DNA from: Picochlorum sp. 'celeri'
Lineage: Eukaryota > Chlorophyta > Trebouxiophyceae
Length of the DNA: 64,000 nt
Direction: 5' to 3'
Assembly: GCA_010909725.1 (NCBI GenBank)
Contig: JAACMV010000022.1
Coordinates: forward strand, 434,001 to 498,000
The position numbers were made by a program, and so were the translations under genes. The notes below the pieces were generated by a model. It had not been told where the DNA came from. It worked only from the letters and a program-made list of their open reading frames with translations, and ran no database searches. The number at the start of each line of letters is the position of its first letter. Within the stretch, counting starts at the first letter, position 1. Positions 1-9,872 of this stretch are shown piece by piece.

Positions 1-583
1 CAAACACCACAACATCGGCCTCGATCAATTCAAGCTCTTGACTCTCGTGCTGGACCAGCAATCCAGTCACTCTCCCATGATCCATTTCAAGCTTTGCAGC
101 CTTGGTATGGGATCTGACAACTCCTCCATGCTCCACCACATACTCCAATAACGCTTCAGTCAAAAGCTTTGGATGCACCTGCGCCACAGTATCCTCGCTC
201 CCGATGACCTGGCACCGTCTCAAGCGCATCTCATTGAAACAAGAGGGAACTGTTGTTGTGGAGCCACGGCGACCTCCTACTGACTTCTTCTTGAGATCCT
301 CATCTTCCAGCATCGCAGAGTGAGCTCGCATTTTCCTATACCCACAGTCGAAATCTTTTGCAAGCTCAGCATGGAGTGCAAAGCTTTTCCGAGCCAAAGA
401 ATCAACGGTTGAGCCTTCGCACCAGTCCAGGGCCAGAAAGCCACCAGCCTTCCCACTTGCACTAGATGCTGGCGTGCATGCATCCAATACTATCGGTTTA
501 ACTCCCCTAAGTGATAAATAATACGCTGTCGATGCACCAATGATCCCAGCGCCAGATATAACCACTCTAGGTTGTTTGGACAT
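1..583 (-). CDS. FAD-dependent oxidoreductase, DAO family (3' end cut off by window edge)
   Basis: Reading starts at the ATG at 583..581 and stays open for about 194 codons to the window edge. Residues 6-25 form a dinucleotide-binding fold with GAGIIG followed by STAYYL, ending with an acidic residue about 30 residues in (VLDA). This is the usual FAD-binding start of D-amino-acid-oxidase/glycine-oxidase family proteins. Later come an AGG-type segment (SGKAGGFLA) and VHPKLLTEALL, both typical of the eukaryotic TDA3/FAD oxidoreductase branch of DAO. The substrate cannot be told because the C-terminal half is missing. No intron is needed in the visible part. The family is seen directly; the branch is an inference. 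Confidence 0.75.
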   Translation of the reverse strand, partial: MSKQPRVVISGAGIIGASTAYYLSLRGVKPIVLDACTPASSASGKAGGFLALDWCEGSTVDSLARKSFALHAELAKDFDCGYRKMRAHSAMLEDEDLKKKSVGGRRGSTTTVPSCFNEMRLRRCQVIGSEDTVAQVHPKLLTEALLEYVVEHGGVVRSHTKAAKLEMDHGRVTGLLVQHESQELELIEADVVVF

Positions 584-849
584 GTGTGTAGGTATCGTTC
601 CTTACGCAAGCTTGCTTCGTTACCGATTCATTAATCCTTAAATATATATAGGTCGTCTGACATTCATTAAAATTTATAGTATACGGTAGTCTTGGGATAG
701 TAGCAGCAGTTTGGTATTGACGTCAGAATAGCATTACTTCAGGAGTGGTATTCTCAGGAGGAGGACACGACATGATGTCGTACCATATATACAGTGCCTC
801 CCGAGGCCGATCGGTTCCTCATATGTTCATGCATGAAGAAGGAGGACTA

Positions 850-2271
850 TCAAATCGTCTCAAGAAGAGGAATTCCTGCGTCGATGGCGCGCATGACCCC
901 ACAGATGGCATGTTGAACGTAATCTATCCGAATAGCTTTGGACTTTGTGTCCTGATGTCCCACAGCTGCAGGAATCCCACCATGTCTCATGTTGGATTCA
1001 TCGACATGGCGAATTTGAGACGCCACCAGGAAACGGGCCGAGACATACGCATTCTCACGTATCTCCAACTCGTTGACCTTTTGGCTGAATGACATGGCAG
1101 CCATCAATCCCTCGAGATGTGTGGCAGTGGGTGTCGTACGACCATCAGATGGCATGGGAGGATTCCCCGTCGCGTTCATCATTCTCGTCTTTCGAAGCAT
1201 ATCTTCCGTCTTTTGTATGAGAGACTGTACTATCTGATCTCCATGATAAAGCAAGCGCTGCCTCACCTCGTCCTCATCCTCTACTCGGAGCACATGAAGG
1301 TGTTTGAGCAATTTTTCTGTTGCAAGCAATGCCCAATGATCCCGCTCGACTGATGTACTCTCGGCTCTCGTAGTTGCCAAATGCATCATGCCTCTCAGAG
1401 CTACTCGAAGATATTCTCTCCGCTTGGTGAGCTCGTACAACTGAACCATCCCGAGGGATGCCTCACCTGGATAATACAGACTCACAACAGAATCATCCAT
1501 TCCAAACGTGTCACAATATTTGGAGTCAAAACTCCCATCGTCACGCTGCATGAATTTAATAAATTCTGCTAAAAGGGCTAAATCGTTCAACCTCGTTGTC
1601 CCAGGTCTGATGGCTTCAAACGACGTGAGAGCAACGAGCCCCAATCCAGCACCACCAAGCTTTGCACATCGTCTTCTTGCATTGGTCTTCTCAGTAATCA
1701 AGCTCGGCTCATCCCACATAGCAAGCGCTTTCACGCCAGTAGTATTCGAATCTGTCAAAGGCTTGAGGAAGGCTGTTTTTAAATAGTCTACAGCCTGAGC
1801 AGTCTTTTCCGTGAGCTCATCCAGCTGAACCACCATGCCTGTAGAGTGATGACGAGGGACCCATCGAATGTATGATGCCATGGCAAACACAGCCCCAGCA
1901 TGCCTAAGAACATTATATGACGATTCCTTAAATGTACCAGACTCATACAGATTGTAGATGAATCGACCTCGCACGCCCTCTGTATCCCGCACCATTCTCA
2001 TCAGGTACCTGGCACCATAATGTACAAACTGCGTCCATTCATGCTCAATTGGAGATTGTTCGCCCAACAGCTCTCCACCAGTCGATACATCCAAGCCCAC
2101 ACCAGGCCATCCTTCCATCATCCAAGCCCACCGCAGCGCGACCAATGCAAACCCAACCAGGCAGACCAACACCATGGCGAACGCGGCAGTCCGCCACGCT
2201 TGGTTGATTCTGTACCTCGGTCGCTTTCGCTTTATACCATGGTGCATCGTGGAATGAATATATCTATACAT
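850..2271 (-). CDS. Membrane-anchored six-hairpin (alpha/alpha) glycosidase-like protein
   Basis: A 473-residue protein when started at the ATG at 2271 (a second ATG lies at 2247). Residues about 28-48 are a hydrophobic segment after a basic N-terminus, so it is probably a type II membrane protein with the rest in the lumen or outside. The body has repeated helical signatures: YNVLRHAGAVFAMA, MDDSVVSLYYPGEASLGM and IRIDYVQHAI. Together these resemble alpha/alpha six-hairpin enzymes such as uncharacterised glycosidase-like proteins of bacteria and algae. Conserved acidic residues in DDSV and GEA are plausible catalytic or substrate-binding positions. No enzyme activity can be assigned. Intronless. 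Confidence 0.55.
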   Translation of the reverse strand: MYRYIHSTMHHGIKRKRPRYRINQAWRTAAFAMVLVCLVGFALVALRWAWMMEGWPGVGLDVSTGGELLGEQSPIEHEWTQFVHYGARYLMRMVRDTEGVRGRFIYNLYESGTFKESSYNVLRHAGAVFAMASYIRWVPRHHSTGMVVQLDELTEKTAQAVDYLKTAFLKPLTDSNTTGVKALAMWDEPSLITEKTNARRRCAKLGGAGLGLVALTSFEAIRPGTTRLNDLALLAEFIKFMQRDDGSFDSKYCDTFGMDDSVVSLYYPGEASLGMVQLYELTKRREYLRVALRGMMHLATTRAESTSVERDHWALLATEKLLKHLHVLRVEDEDEVRQRLLYHGDQIVQSLIQKTEDMLRKTRMMNATGNPPMPSDGRTTPTATHLEGLMAAMSFSQKVNELEIRENAYVSARFLVASQIRHVDESNMRHGGIPAAVGHQDTKSKAIRIDYVQHAICGVMRAIDAGIPLLETI

Positions 2272-2508
2272 ATCAATCAAAAACTATCTCTCCTTCCTCT
2301 CTTGTTGTTGTCTGCTTCTCTTCCTCCTCCTCGCTGTAATATCTTCTCTCCGAGGTACGGGTTTCTCCCTCACAACTGCGAGGCCATCAAGGATCTGACG
2401 TCATCAAGCATAAGCCTTAAAACACTATTCAGTCAATTCTGATACACACATGTTTTTTACTGATAAAATGATTGCTGTATCCGACTGTGCTCGTTCAACA
2501 ACATTCGG

Positions 2509-3780
2509 ATGACTCGGTTTGAATTCAAATCCCAACAACGATTGGCAGCGCGCTGCTTTCTGGATGCATCTAGCATCTCGTATTCCCACAACAATACTGG
2601 TAGTAGTAGTAGTAGCAGTGGTAGTAGGTCTGTTTCCTATTATTGCCGTATTGCATACGCTTCTTCATATAGTGCCAAGTGCAGGAATATGGTGGTAACT
2701 CGGTGGGCCTTGCTTGGCCACACAGAACTTGGAACAAGAAGAAGAAGGGTCGAGAGAAAGACATACCCTTGCATGAGACCAACGCATCGCTTCTTATTAA
2801 TACATCAACGTGATCAAAGGAAACAAACAGTGCATCGACATGGGTCAAGAGTGCGGTGTCAATCTGTAGAAAATTCAGGGACTCCGATTCGATCTGTTCG
2901 CGACCCCATGTCCAGTATATTTCTTCCAGAGAACTTCCAGAGAAACAATAATATAAAGGGAGTAGTGCATTTTCTAGGTGGTGCATTTGCCGGAGCAGCC
3001 CCATCCAGTCTGTATTCAGGCCTGATTCAGGGTTTGAGCAAGGCTGGGTTTCTGGTTCTTTCGACGCCGTATCAGGTGACATTCAAGCACGATGATTGTG
3101 CGCGATCGTTATATGAGCGATTTGATATGCTCTATTCTGAAGCTGTTGCCGTGTGCTCGGAAAGGTATCCAGACGTGTCCTCTGTGCCATGCATTGCTGT
3201 TGGGCACTCTAATGGAGCATTGATGCACAGTTTGATGTCTAGTATGTACGAGTCTCGGTATGCAGCGAGTATTCTTATTTCATTTAATAATAGAGAAGTG
3301 AAGGAAGCTGTTCCTGTTCCTTTGGATCCTCTTCGGGATGCAGCAACGCAGTTGCAGAGACAGGCAGCAGGGACGCTGGAAGACCAGTCCAATGCGTTGG
3401 AGACACGGGCGAGGGATCTGGTCAGAGATCTGACATCTGATATAGAGATTGAGACGTCCACGTCTCAAGTAGGGAGTGTGTTGGATGAAGTGGCGGATGG
3501 AAATCTTGAATTTTCTCCTTCGCCACAGGAGAATGCTGTACTGATATCAGAGGGATATTCTGTGCCGAAAACCCTTATCCTTCAGTTCCAGGATGATAGT
3601 ATTGATCAGTCAAAGGAACTGTTTAGGATGTTGAAGCGTGGTAGACGGCGATCGGTGACGTATGTCTCGCTCGATTATGGAAGTCATGTATCGCCCGTGG
3701 GGCCTGTAACCTCTGCTGATGTTCAAAAAACAACAGCCATCTGTGTGGAGTATCTCGAGTCTCGATGCCTGCCATCATGA
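2509..3780 (+). CDS. DUF1350 alpha/beta-hydrolase-like protein, probably plastid
   Basis: 423 residues from the ATG at 2509. The first about 125 residues are rich in Ser, Arg and small residues and lack acidic clusters, as expected of an organelle transit peptide. The conserved part begins near residue 150 (VVHFLGGAFAGAAP) and contains GHSNGALMH, a nucleophile-elbow-like GxSxG. This matches the DUF1350 family known from cyanobacteria and plastid-bearing eukaryotes. The function of the family is not established; a lipase-like fold is inferred. The next gene starts 58 bp downstream on the same strand. Intronless. Confidence 0.7.
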   Translation: MTRFEFKSQQRLAARCFLDASSISYSHNNTGSSSSSSGSRSVSYYCRIAYASSYSAKCRNMVVTRWALLGHTELGTRRRRVERKTYPCMRPTHRFLLIHQRDQRKQTVHRHGSRVRCQSVENSGTPIRSVRDPMSSIFLPENFQRNNNIKGVVHFLGGAFAGAAPSSLYSGLIQGLSKAGFLVLSTPYQVTFKHDDCARSLYERFDMLYSEAVAVCSERYPDVSSVPCIAVGHSNGALMHSLMSSMYESRYAASILISFNNREVKEAVPVPLDPLRDAATQLQRQAAGTLEDQSNALETRARDLVRDLTSDIEIETSTSQVGSVLDEVADGNLEFSPSPQENAVLISEGYSVPKTLILQFQDDSIDQSKELFRMLKRGRRRSVTYVSLDYGSHVSPVGPVTSADVQKTTAICVEYLESRCLPS

Positions 3781-3838
3781 CGTGAAATAGTAATTAATTA
3801 ATTTTAAAAAAATGACCTAGTAGTAGGATGGAGTAATC

Positions 3839-5614
3839 ATGATGAATTATAATCAAGCACTGCGTGTGTTTGTGTCGTTGAAATGGAACAACGCAAGCAA
3901 AGTTACCATTGCCATATTCTCAATCCTATCCTATATCTTCTTTGCATGGATATATCGAAGGATTGTTTCAAGGATTAGAAGGAAACGGGTTCAGTTGGTT
4001 CGACGACGGAAGAAGAAGGATTCTGATACAAGGACGTGGTTTACAAAGAATAGATTGCTTCGGTACTTTGCGTTAGACCCTGTTGTGTGTTCTGCGTATG
4101 ATGGGGTTCAGTTTGAGAGTCTTGGGGAGTATATGGATTCGTTGGAATCAGAAAATCCGTTTAGTATTGAGGCTGTATTGATTTCAATCATGGATAGGTT
4201 TGGTCTTGCCATAGCATTGCCACTGGCGCTGTTTGTTCCACAGAAATGGAAACAAACGATTCATCTGAAAGATGTTGAACAGGTTCTTCCGTATCCAGAA
4301 ATGCTTTTGGGGTCGTTGTTGTCGACAAAATCCCTCGCATGTATATGTGAAGTGGTGAAGCAGTTTGGGCATGGTTCCTTTACATCAAAGTCTGTTGAGG
4401 ATGGTGGGCAGGGGAGATACTCGGCGATGGATTTATTGATGATTGGGTCTAATCCGAAGAGTGATTTTGGATTATCGGGGATGTTGAAAGGCAGGAATGT
4501 GTTTCATCTGTCGCAGAGGATGTTGAATAGAATGACAAGTACATTAGCAGGTGACAAGTATCCTGTGGATGCCAAAGATCCAAAGGAGATTCATAGCGTT
4601 TTTGAAGGACTGTATTTTGGCAATCAGGGACTGGCTCCACTGTTCAGTCCGAAGGAGGAGATGACAAGTGCGATTGTGTCGTCATTGTGCAACAAGCTTG
4701 TTGCGAATGCACTGATTGGGACCTCCATGGGGCCGGTCGAGTCCAGACACGGCTTGTTTCGTGTCAGAGTTGGTGGAAAGACTGTCAACTCATTGGAAGG
4801 TCTTTTTGCTGTATTGGAAAAGATGGGTCATGATGTGACCTTTAGTATGAGGACAAATGTTACCAGCATGGGCGTTGGGTTGTCGGCACTCTGTGAGGAT
4901 GGCATGTTTAGTCAGATACCATTGGCATATCCTCTGAAGACTGGGCTGACAATTCGCAAGTCAGAGACACGTCCAGTGTATGATGAGGCTGTGACGTTGA
5001 TGACGCATGGAGCAGTATTTATTAGGATTCAAGGACCACTGATACAAAATGCTGAGATTGAATGGTGTCTCAATGTGACTGGTCTGACGGGATTTCAACC
5101 AGTTGGTGGTGTGCACAGGCCATGGCAAACAGATCCTCGGGCGTTTGTGGTGCATGCTCCAGAGGCATGTCGCAGCGCAGATGATAGACAAAAGGCGCTT
5201 CGACGAATAACATGTATTTCAGCTGTATCGAATTGTATCGCAGATGAAAACCATGTAGTGGTGGGTGGGTATGGATTCTTTGGTGTATGCTTGGACAGTG
5301 TTGCCTTGTTGCAGCATTCTCTGACAGGCACGTGCTCCATGTACCCACTGTTTCTTGATGGCGCAGCTAAAATGTACCTGGTTCAAGGATATCGTATCTT
5401 TGAGAAGGAGAATGCAGTGTATAGAGAGGATGCAATCGCGTTGCGTGAGAGTCTGATTGAATTGCCAAGTGACATTATTGTGCCACCAGACAAGATTTCC
5501 TCAACAGCGACCCGAGCCCTCCATAGCCTTCCAGAGAAAAGCGTCTTTCAATGCCTAGAATCATGCAAATCACAACTACGAGATGCGATTGCATTGTCAG
5601 AAGGATATTATTAA
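3839..5614 (+). CDS. Unknown protein with N-terminal membrane anchor
   Basis: 591 residues beginning MM at 3839, with no intron. Residues about 22-40 form one hydrophobic segment followed by a strongly basic stretch (RRIVSRIRRKR...RRRKKK), predicting a cytosolic or stromal C-terminal body. The C-terminal half (about residues 285-530) contains a compact region rich in Gly, Val and Cys with no motif I recognise. It could be one globular domain. The 3' end lies 22 bp from the convergent PEX7 stop. It follows the DUF1350 gene by 58 bp. No function is proposed. Confidence 0.7.
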   Translation: MMNYNQALRVFVSLKWNNASKVTIAIFSILSYIFFAWIYRRIVSRIRRKRVQLVRRRKKKDSDTRTWFTKNRLLRYFALDPVVCSAYDGVQFESLGEYMDSLESENPFSIEAVLISIMDRFGLAIALPLALFVPQKWKQTIHLKDVEQVLPYPEMLLGSLLSTKSLACICEVVKQFGHGSFTSKSVEDGGQGRYSAMDLLMIGSNPKSDFGLSGMLKGRNVFHLSQRMLNRMTSTLAGDKYPVDAKDPKEIHSVFEGLYFGNQGLAPLFSPKEEMTSAIVSSLCNKLVANALIGTSMGPVESRHGLFRVRVGGKTVNSLEGLFAVLEKMGHDVTFSMRTNVTSMGVGLSALCEDGMFSQIPLAYPLKTGLTIRKSETRPVYDEAVTLMTHGAVFIRIQGPLIQNAEIEWCLNVTGLTGFQPVGGVHRPWQTDPRAFVVHAPEACRSADDRQKALRRITCISAVSNCIADENHVVVGGYGFFGVCLDSVALLQHSLTGTCSMYPLFLDGAAKMYLVQGYRIFEKENAVYREDAIALRESLIELPSDIIVPPDKISSTATRALHSLPEKSVFQCLESCKSQLRDAIALSEGYY

Positions 5615-5636
5615 TACGTAGTAATGAATCATAATA

Positions 5637-6726
5637 TTAAGGCATTGGGTTTTCCGACTGTTGCCAAATGTATGTTGTCTCATCCCATCCACAACTTGCC
5701 ATCACCCCTTCCTGAAGCGTGCTGAAATCTAAACCAACAGCAAATTCAGAATGATGTCCCCATACCCGAAGCATTGGGTTTGGTGCTGCATAATCCCACA
5801 GCCTAACAGACATATCATAACTACAGCTAGCCACAACTGTGGGAGCAAATGGTGAAAAGACCACCCTTCGGACAGCATACGTGTGCCCAAGTAAAACTGC
5901 GAGCTCTTTCTGCGGCATTCTAACGTCAAATATTTTTATACTCTTGTCAACACTGCCTGTTGCTATAATACAATCGTTATACTTGCACCAATCAGCAGTG
6001 AGAACTTCATGCTTGTGCGCTGCAAGTGACAGGGTTGGCGCTGGCTGACGAAGATCCCAAATCTTCACGGTGCAATCTCCGGACGCTGATAAAAAGACAT
6101 CAGCTTCTCTCGGATTCCTGTATATCAGTATGTAGAAATCAATCATCAACCAACAGTGACGTTGCATCACACGTGACACCACATACCATTGAGCAGCATA
6201 GACACAATATGTATGCCCTGTAAACGTTCTCAGCGAATGCGGCGATCGAAGATTCCATAACTTCACCGAATCATCCCATGACGCACTTAAAAAACAGTCT
6301 CTCTTTATCGTATTCCAATTCAACGAATACACCTCATGGGTATGCTCTTCTAATGACCGAAGGGGATTTGCCTGTGGTGGCGCAGCAAGATCCCAAGCCT
6401 TGATACTCCCATCTCCTGATGCTGACACTAATATATTCTCATTCTCTTCACTCCAAGCACAATCGTACAAACCATCAACCGTATCAAACACTCTCCATTC
6501 CCTCAAACCACTCCCATCAGGAGCCATCTGCATGCAACACAACATGCATCATCCATCCATCAGACGAACGAACCCCAAGCATTCAATCACCACGCACCGC
6601 CAACACATACTGCTTCCCATTTCCTATGATTCCAAAGTTTTGAGCCGTGGCTACAGCAACCTTGCCCTCCTCGAAAGGACTAAACTTGACAGAGTACCCT
6701 TGAAAGGCAGTCCTACACGACGGCAT
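5637..6726 (-). CDS. PEX7: Peroxin 7, PTS2 import receptor (WD40), three exons
   Basis: Exons complement(6598..6726, 6187..6527, 5637..6117) give 316 residues. The introns are 70 nt (6528..6597) and 69 nt (6118..6186), both GT-AG. Exon 1 carries the PEX7-typical start GYSVKFSPFEEGKVAVA followed by NFGIIGNGKQYVL. The body has WD40 repeats with SASGDGSIKAWD, SASWDDSVKLWN, SASGDCTVKIWD and GSVDKSIKIFD, and ends with the conserved CGWDETTYIW. Length equals that of known PEX7 (about 315-325). The protein binds PTS2 signals in the cytosol and delivers cargo to peroxisomes. Finding it implies a working PTS2 pathway here. Confidence 0.95.
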
Positions 6727-7127
6727 ATCGTCCAAACACGACACTCTATCTACTACCGATTAATGACGATATACATGTGTATTAAACTCGTATCAGGTAC
6801 GCTGAATCCTCCTCAATCGACAGACTTTATATTTTATATGATTATTGGTCGTTGGCGACACACACAGCTGACCACAGGGTGCCGATAGATCTGATTCTTC
6901 GTTCAATCCAGAACAATCAAGAAGATCTGAATATTTCATTCCGGTCAAGGGGGATTGAGACACGGGTCTCCACAAATACCCCGTTGATCACTCAATTCTG
7001 ACTTAATGTTTTAATCTAGAAGCATGAGGATATGGGCATGCAGATATATCCTTCTATAAACCACGGCCTTGCTCATATCTAAAACAGAATAGCCTAATAT
7101 CGGTCAATATACATCCAAAAGGCCACC
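6727..7127. promoter_or_regulatory. Divergent promoter region, PEX7 / isopropylmalate synthase
   Basis: 401 bp between two head-to-head start codons; no reading frame here looks coding. The synthase ATG sits in a GGCCACCATGG context, an almost ideal Kozak match. A TATAAA-like stretch (tctataaacc) lies near 7054-7063. No other motif stands out. Confidence 0.5.
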
Positions 7128-9101
7128 ATGGCGTGTAACGTGACAGTTTGCCACCACCGTTCTGCTGCTGGTTGCTGCTTTGAGCACGTACCCACCTCCA
7201 AAGCCGCAATGACAGTTTCAATTGCTCATCAGAATGGTCTCTTGGGTAATAGAGTGAGATTTGGATGCAAATCATCCAGTAAGAATGGCAGTGCTGTGTT
7301 TGAGAGGAAGGCTCGTGTCGGCGTGGGACGCTGTCACAGGGTCGCCCGTGCCAGCAATTCTGATCAGGTTGCTGCAGGGGCTTCTTTGACAAACAGAACC
7401 AGACCAGACTATATCCCTGGGCGTATTGATGATCCGAATTACGTCAGAATCTTTGATACCACGCTTCGAGATGGAGAGCAGTCTCCAGGAGCATCCATGA
7501 CCAGCGAGCAAAAGCTCGATATCGCCAGGCAGTTGTCGAAATTAGGTGTTGATATTATTGAGGCTGGGTTTCCAGTCGCTTCTCCTGATGATTTCGAAGC
7601 AGTCAAGGCTATTGCGACTGAAGTTGGGAATGAGGTGCACCCAGATGGATATGTTCCAGTCATCTGTGGTCTTTCAAGAACGAGGGAGAATGATTTGAAG
7701 ACGGCATGGGAGGCTGTGAAGATGGCAAAGAGGCCTCGAGTGCATACGTTTATTGCGACGTCGGAGATTCATATGAAATATAAGCTTCGAATGACTCCAG
7801 ATGAAGTGATTCAGAATGCTGTGAATGCTGTGACCTATCTCAAATCTCTTGGGTGTGAGGATATTGAGTTTTCTCCAGAAGATGCTGGTCGCTCTGATCC
7901 AGAGTTTTTGTACAAGATTTTGTCCGAAGTGATCAAAGCAGGTGCAACAACATTGAATATTCCTGACACCACGGGATGGAATCTGCCTAGTGAATTTTCT
8001 GGACTCATCAGCAAGATTATAGAGAATACTCCTGGCGCAAAGGATGTGGTCATATCGACACATTGTCAGAATGATTTGGGGCTTTCTACTGCGAATTCAT
8101 TGGCTGGTGCATTTGCTGGTGCTCGCCAGGTTGAGTGTACAATCAATGGGATTGGAGAGAGGGCTGGAAATGCGTCCTTGGAGGAGGTGGTTATGGCGAT
8201 TGCTCTGCGAGGAGAGGACCAGATGGGAGGATTATGGACAGGAATTCGACCAAATCACATCTCGGCAACGTCAAAGATGGTGATGGAATATTCAGGAATG
8301 CCAGTGCAGCCACACAAGGCTATTGTCGGGGCAAATGCATTTGCCCATGCAAGTGGTATTCATCAGGATGGTATGCTTAAGAATCCAGGAACGTATGAAA
8401 TTATGAGTCCAGAGACAATTGGTCTTCAGCGAGGAGCTGGCGATGTTGGCGTTGTGTTGGCCAAGCTCTCTGGAAGAAATGCTCTGGGAGCAAGGCTCAA
8501 AGAGCTTGGATATGATGTGAGCGAGGCTGAGCTGCGAGATGTCTTCAAGAGATTTAAAGATTTGGCTGATAAAAAGAAAGTGGTATCAGACGAAGATATC
8601 ATTGCTTTGGTGAATGATGAGAAGAGCCAAGCTGTTGCAACCTGGACTCTGCGGGATGTACAGGTGGTGTGTGGATCTGCAGGCCTGCCAACAGCAACAG
8701 TCAGATTGGAGGGACCAGACTCTGTCCTGAGAATCGCATCTAGCGTTGGAACGGGACCAGTGGATGCAGCATATAAAGCAATAGATAGTATCGTAGGTTT
8801 AGAAGTTGATTTAGTGGATTATTCCATGGCTTCTGTGACAGAGGGTATTGATGCCTTGGCCAACACACGTGTCGTGATTCGCCCGTGCAATGCGACCCTG
8901 AGTTCCATTCAATTAGTTGAAAACGCTCAAGGAGCTATCAGAGAACGAACATATACTGGCAACGCCGCCAGTGAGGATGTCGTGGTTGCATCTGCTCGTG
9001 CATACATTTCAGCCTTGAACAAGATGATTTCTGTATGCAAGCTGGAGAAGACATCCATAGAGGCATCAGAATCCAGCCGAGAAGAACCAGTAAATGCCTA
9101 A
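7128..9101 (+). CDS. leuA/IPMS: 2-isopropylmalate synthase, plastid-targeted
   Basis: 657 residues, intronless. The first about 90 residues are rich in Ser, Ala, Arg and Val without acidic residues, as in plastid transit peptides. The catalytic HMGL-like TIM barrel starts at [16 protein letters not shown] (near residue 108), includes [14 protein letters not shown] and the metal-binding HASGIHQDG, and is followed by a linker and the C-terminal LeuA regulatory domain (near residues 500-640) with [12 protein letters not shown]. It condenses 2-ketoisovalerate with acetyl-CoA, the first step of leucine synthesis, and the regulatory domain suggests leucine feedback. Length and order match full plant and cyanobacterial enzymes. 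The related methylthioalkylmalate synthases of crucifers lack this regulatory domain. Confidence 0.93.
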   Translation: MACNVTVCHHRSAAGCCFEHVPTSKAAMTVSIAHQNGLLGNRVRFGCKSSSKNGSAVFERKARVGVGRCHRVARASNSDQVAAGASLTNRTRPDYIPGRIDDPNYVRIFDTTLRDGEQSPGASMTSEQKLDIARQLSKLGVDIIEAGFPVASPDDFEAVKAIATEVGNEVHPDGYVPVICGLSRTRENDLKTAWEAVKMAKRPRVHTFIATSEIHMKYKLRMTPDEVIQNAVNAVTYLKSLGCEDIEFSPEDAGRSDPEFLYKILSEVIKAGATTLNIPDTTGWNLPSEFSGLISKIIENTPGAKDVVISTHCQNDLGLSTANSLAGAFAGARQVECTINGIGERAGNASLEEVVMAIALRGEDQMGGLWTGIRPNHISATSKMVMEYSGMPVQPHKAIVGANAFAHASGIHQDGMLKNPGTYEIMSPETIGLQRGAGDVGVVLAKLSGRNALGARLKELGYDVSEAELRDVFKRFKDLADKKKVVSDEDIIALVNDEKSQAVATWTLRDVQVVCGSAGLPTATVRLEGPDSVLRIASSVGTGPVDAAYKAIDSIVGLEVDLVDYSMASVTEGIDALANTRVVIRPCNATLSSIQLVENAQGAIRERTYTGNAASEDVVVASARAYISALNKMISVCKLEKTSIEASESSREEPVNA

Positions 9102-9156
9102 TAGAATGCATTTTATTATTATACTACACAGTAATGCCTATATATATATATATCAT

Positions 9157-9664
9157 TCATCGCTGGTGACCATCTACGCCATGCTGTTGTTGCAGCCTTC
9201 GAAGCTCTTCTTCTTGCTCTTCTAAACTCGCCTTCTGCGTCTGCTTCTTCGTCTGGTGATACAGCACTATCAAATACCTATTCTGTACATTAAACCCTGA
9301 CAAATGCTCTTGTGCATTCCGTGCATCATAAATATCTTCATAGACAACAAAAGCAGTCCCTCTTGTATCTTTGTTACACCCCAGTCGAATCTGTCGAATA
9401 GCTCCGTATTTGCCAAATAATCCATATAAATCCTCTGACGTTATTGAATACGGAAGATTTCTAACATAGAGAATCCTGCGCGAGCGAAAAAAAATAATGT
9501 CAATTTCATTTCTTTTTCTAGGCTCACGTAGAAAAAACGCAACAGCCCTTCCTTCTTTGGTATGTAATAAATAAGCGTGTGAGTATCAGAGAAGAAGAAC
9601 GCGCGTACCTATTCACCTCTGGAGCCAGTCGAGTAGGCTTTCCTGCCCTCTGGCTTGTTGCCAT
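9157..9664 (-). CDS. SF3B6: SF3B6 (p14/SF3b14a), U2 snRNP RNA-binding subunit, two exons
   Basis: Exons complement(9609..9664, 9157..9475) with a 133-nt GT-AG intron encode 124 residues. The start MATSQRAGKPTRLAPEVNR matches the human p14 N-terminus in spacing. The single RRM has RNP2-like ILYVRNL and RNP1-like RGTAFVVYED, followed by DARNAQEHLSGFNVQNRYLIVLY. The C-terminal tail is short, charged and Gln-rich, as in the family. p14 sits at the branch-point adenosine within SF3b during spliceosome assembly. An acceptor-like sequence upstream of the ATG could mark a 5'UTR intron. The family assignment is firm. Confidence 0.95.
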
Positions 9665-9872
9665 TCCAAAACTACTCACTATATCCGCCGCAGAATGCTT
9701 CTTTCGACTGTCAAATTATATTATATTACAAAAATAATAGAGTACATGGCGTAATGACATCATATCCATGCATGCATTGGATTCATTCGTCCGTATTCAA
9801 AAGGATCCTTTTCATCATGAAATGGCATTAGGAAGGATGGCCTTGCCATCAGTCGCATGAATGAATCACTCA

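Noticed and set aside
2515..2535. Possible tRNA T-loop-like sequence at the DUF1350 gene start
   Set aside because: No cloverleaf partner arms can be drawn; it is the 5' end of a coding region.
5839..6223. Plus-strand open frames opposite PEX7
   Set aside because: Shadow frames of the well-supported WD40 gene on the other strand.
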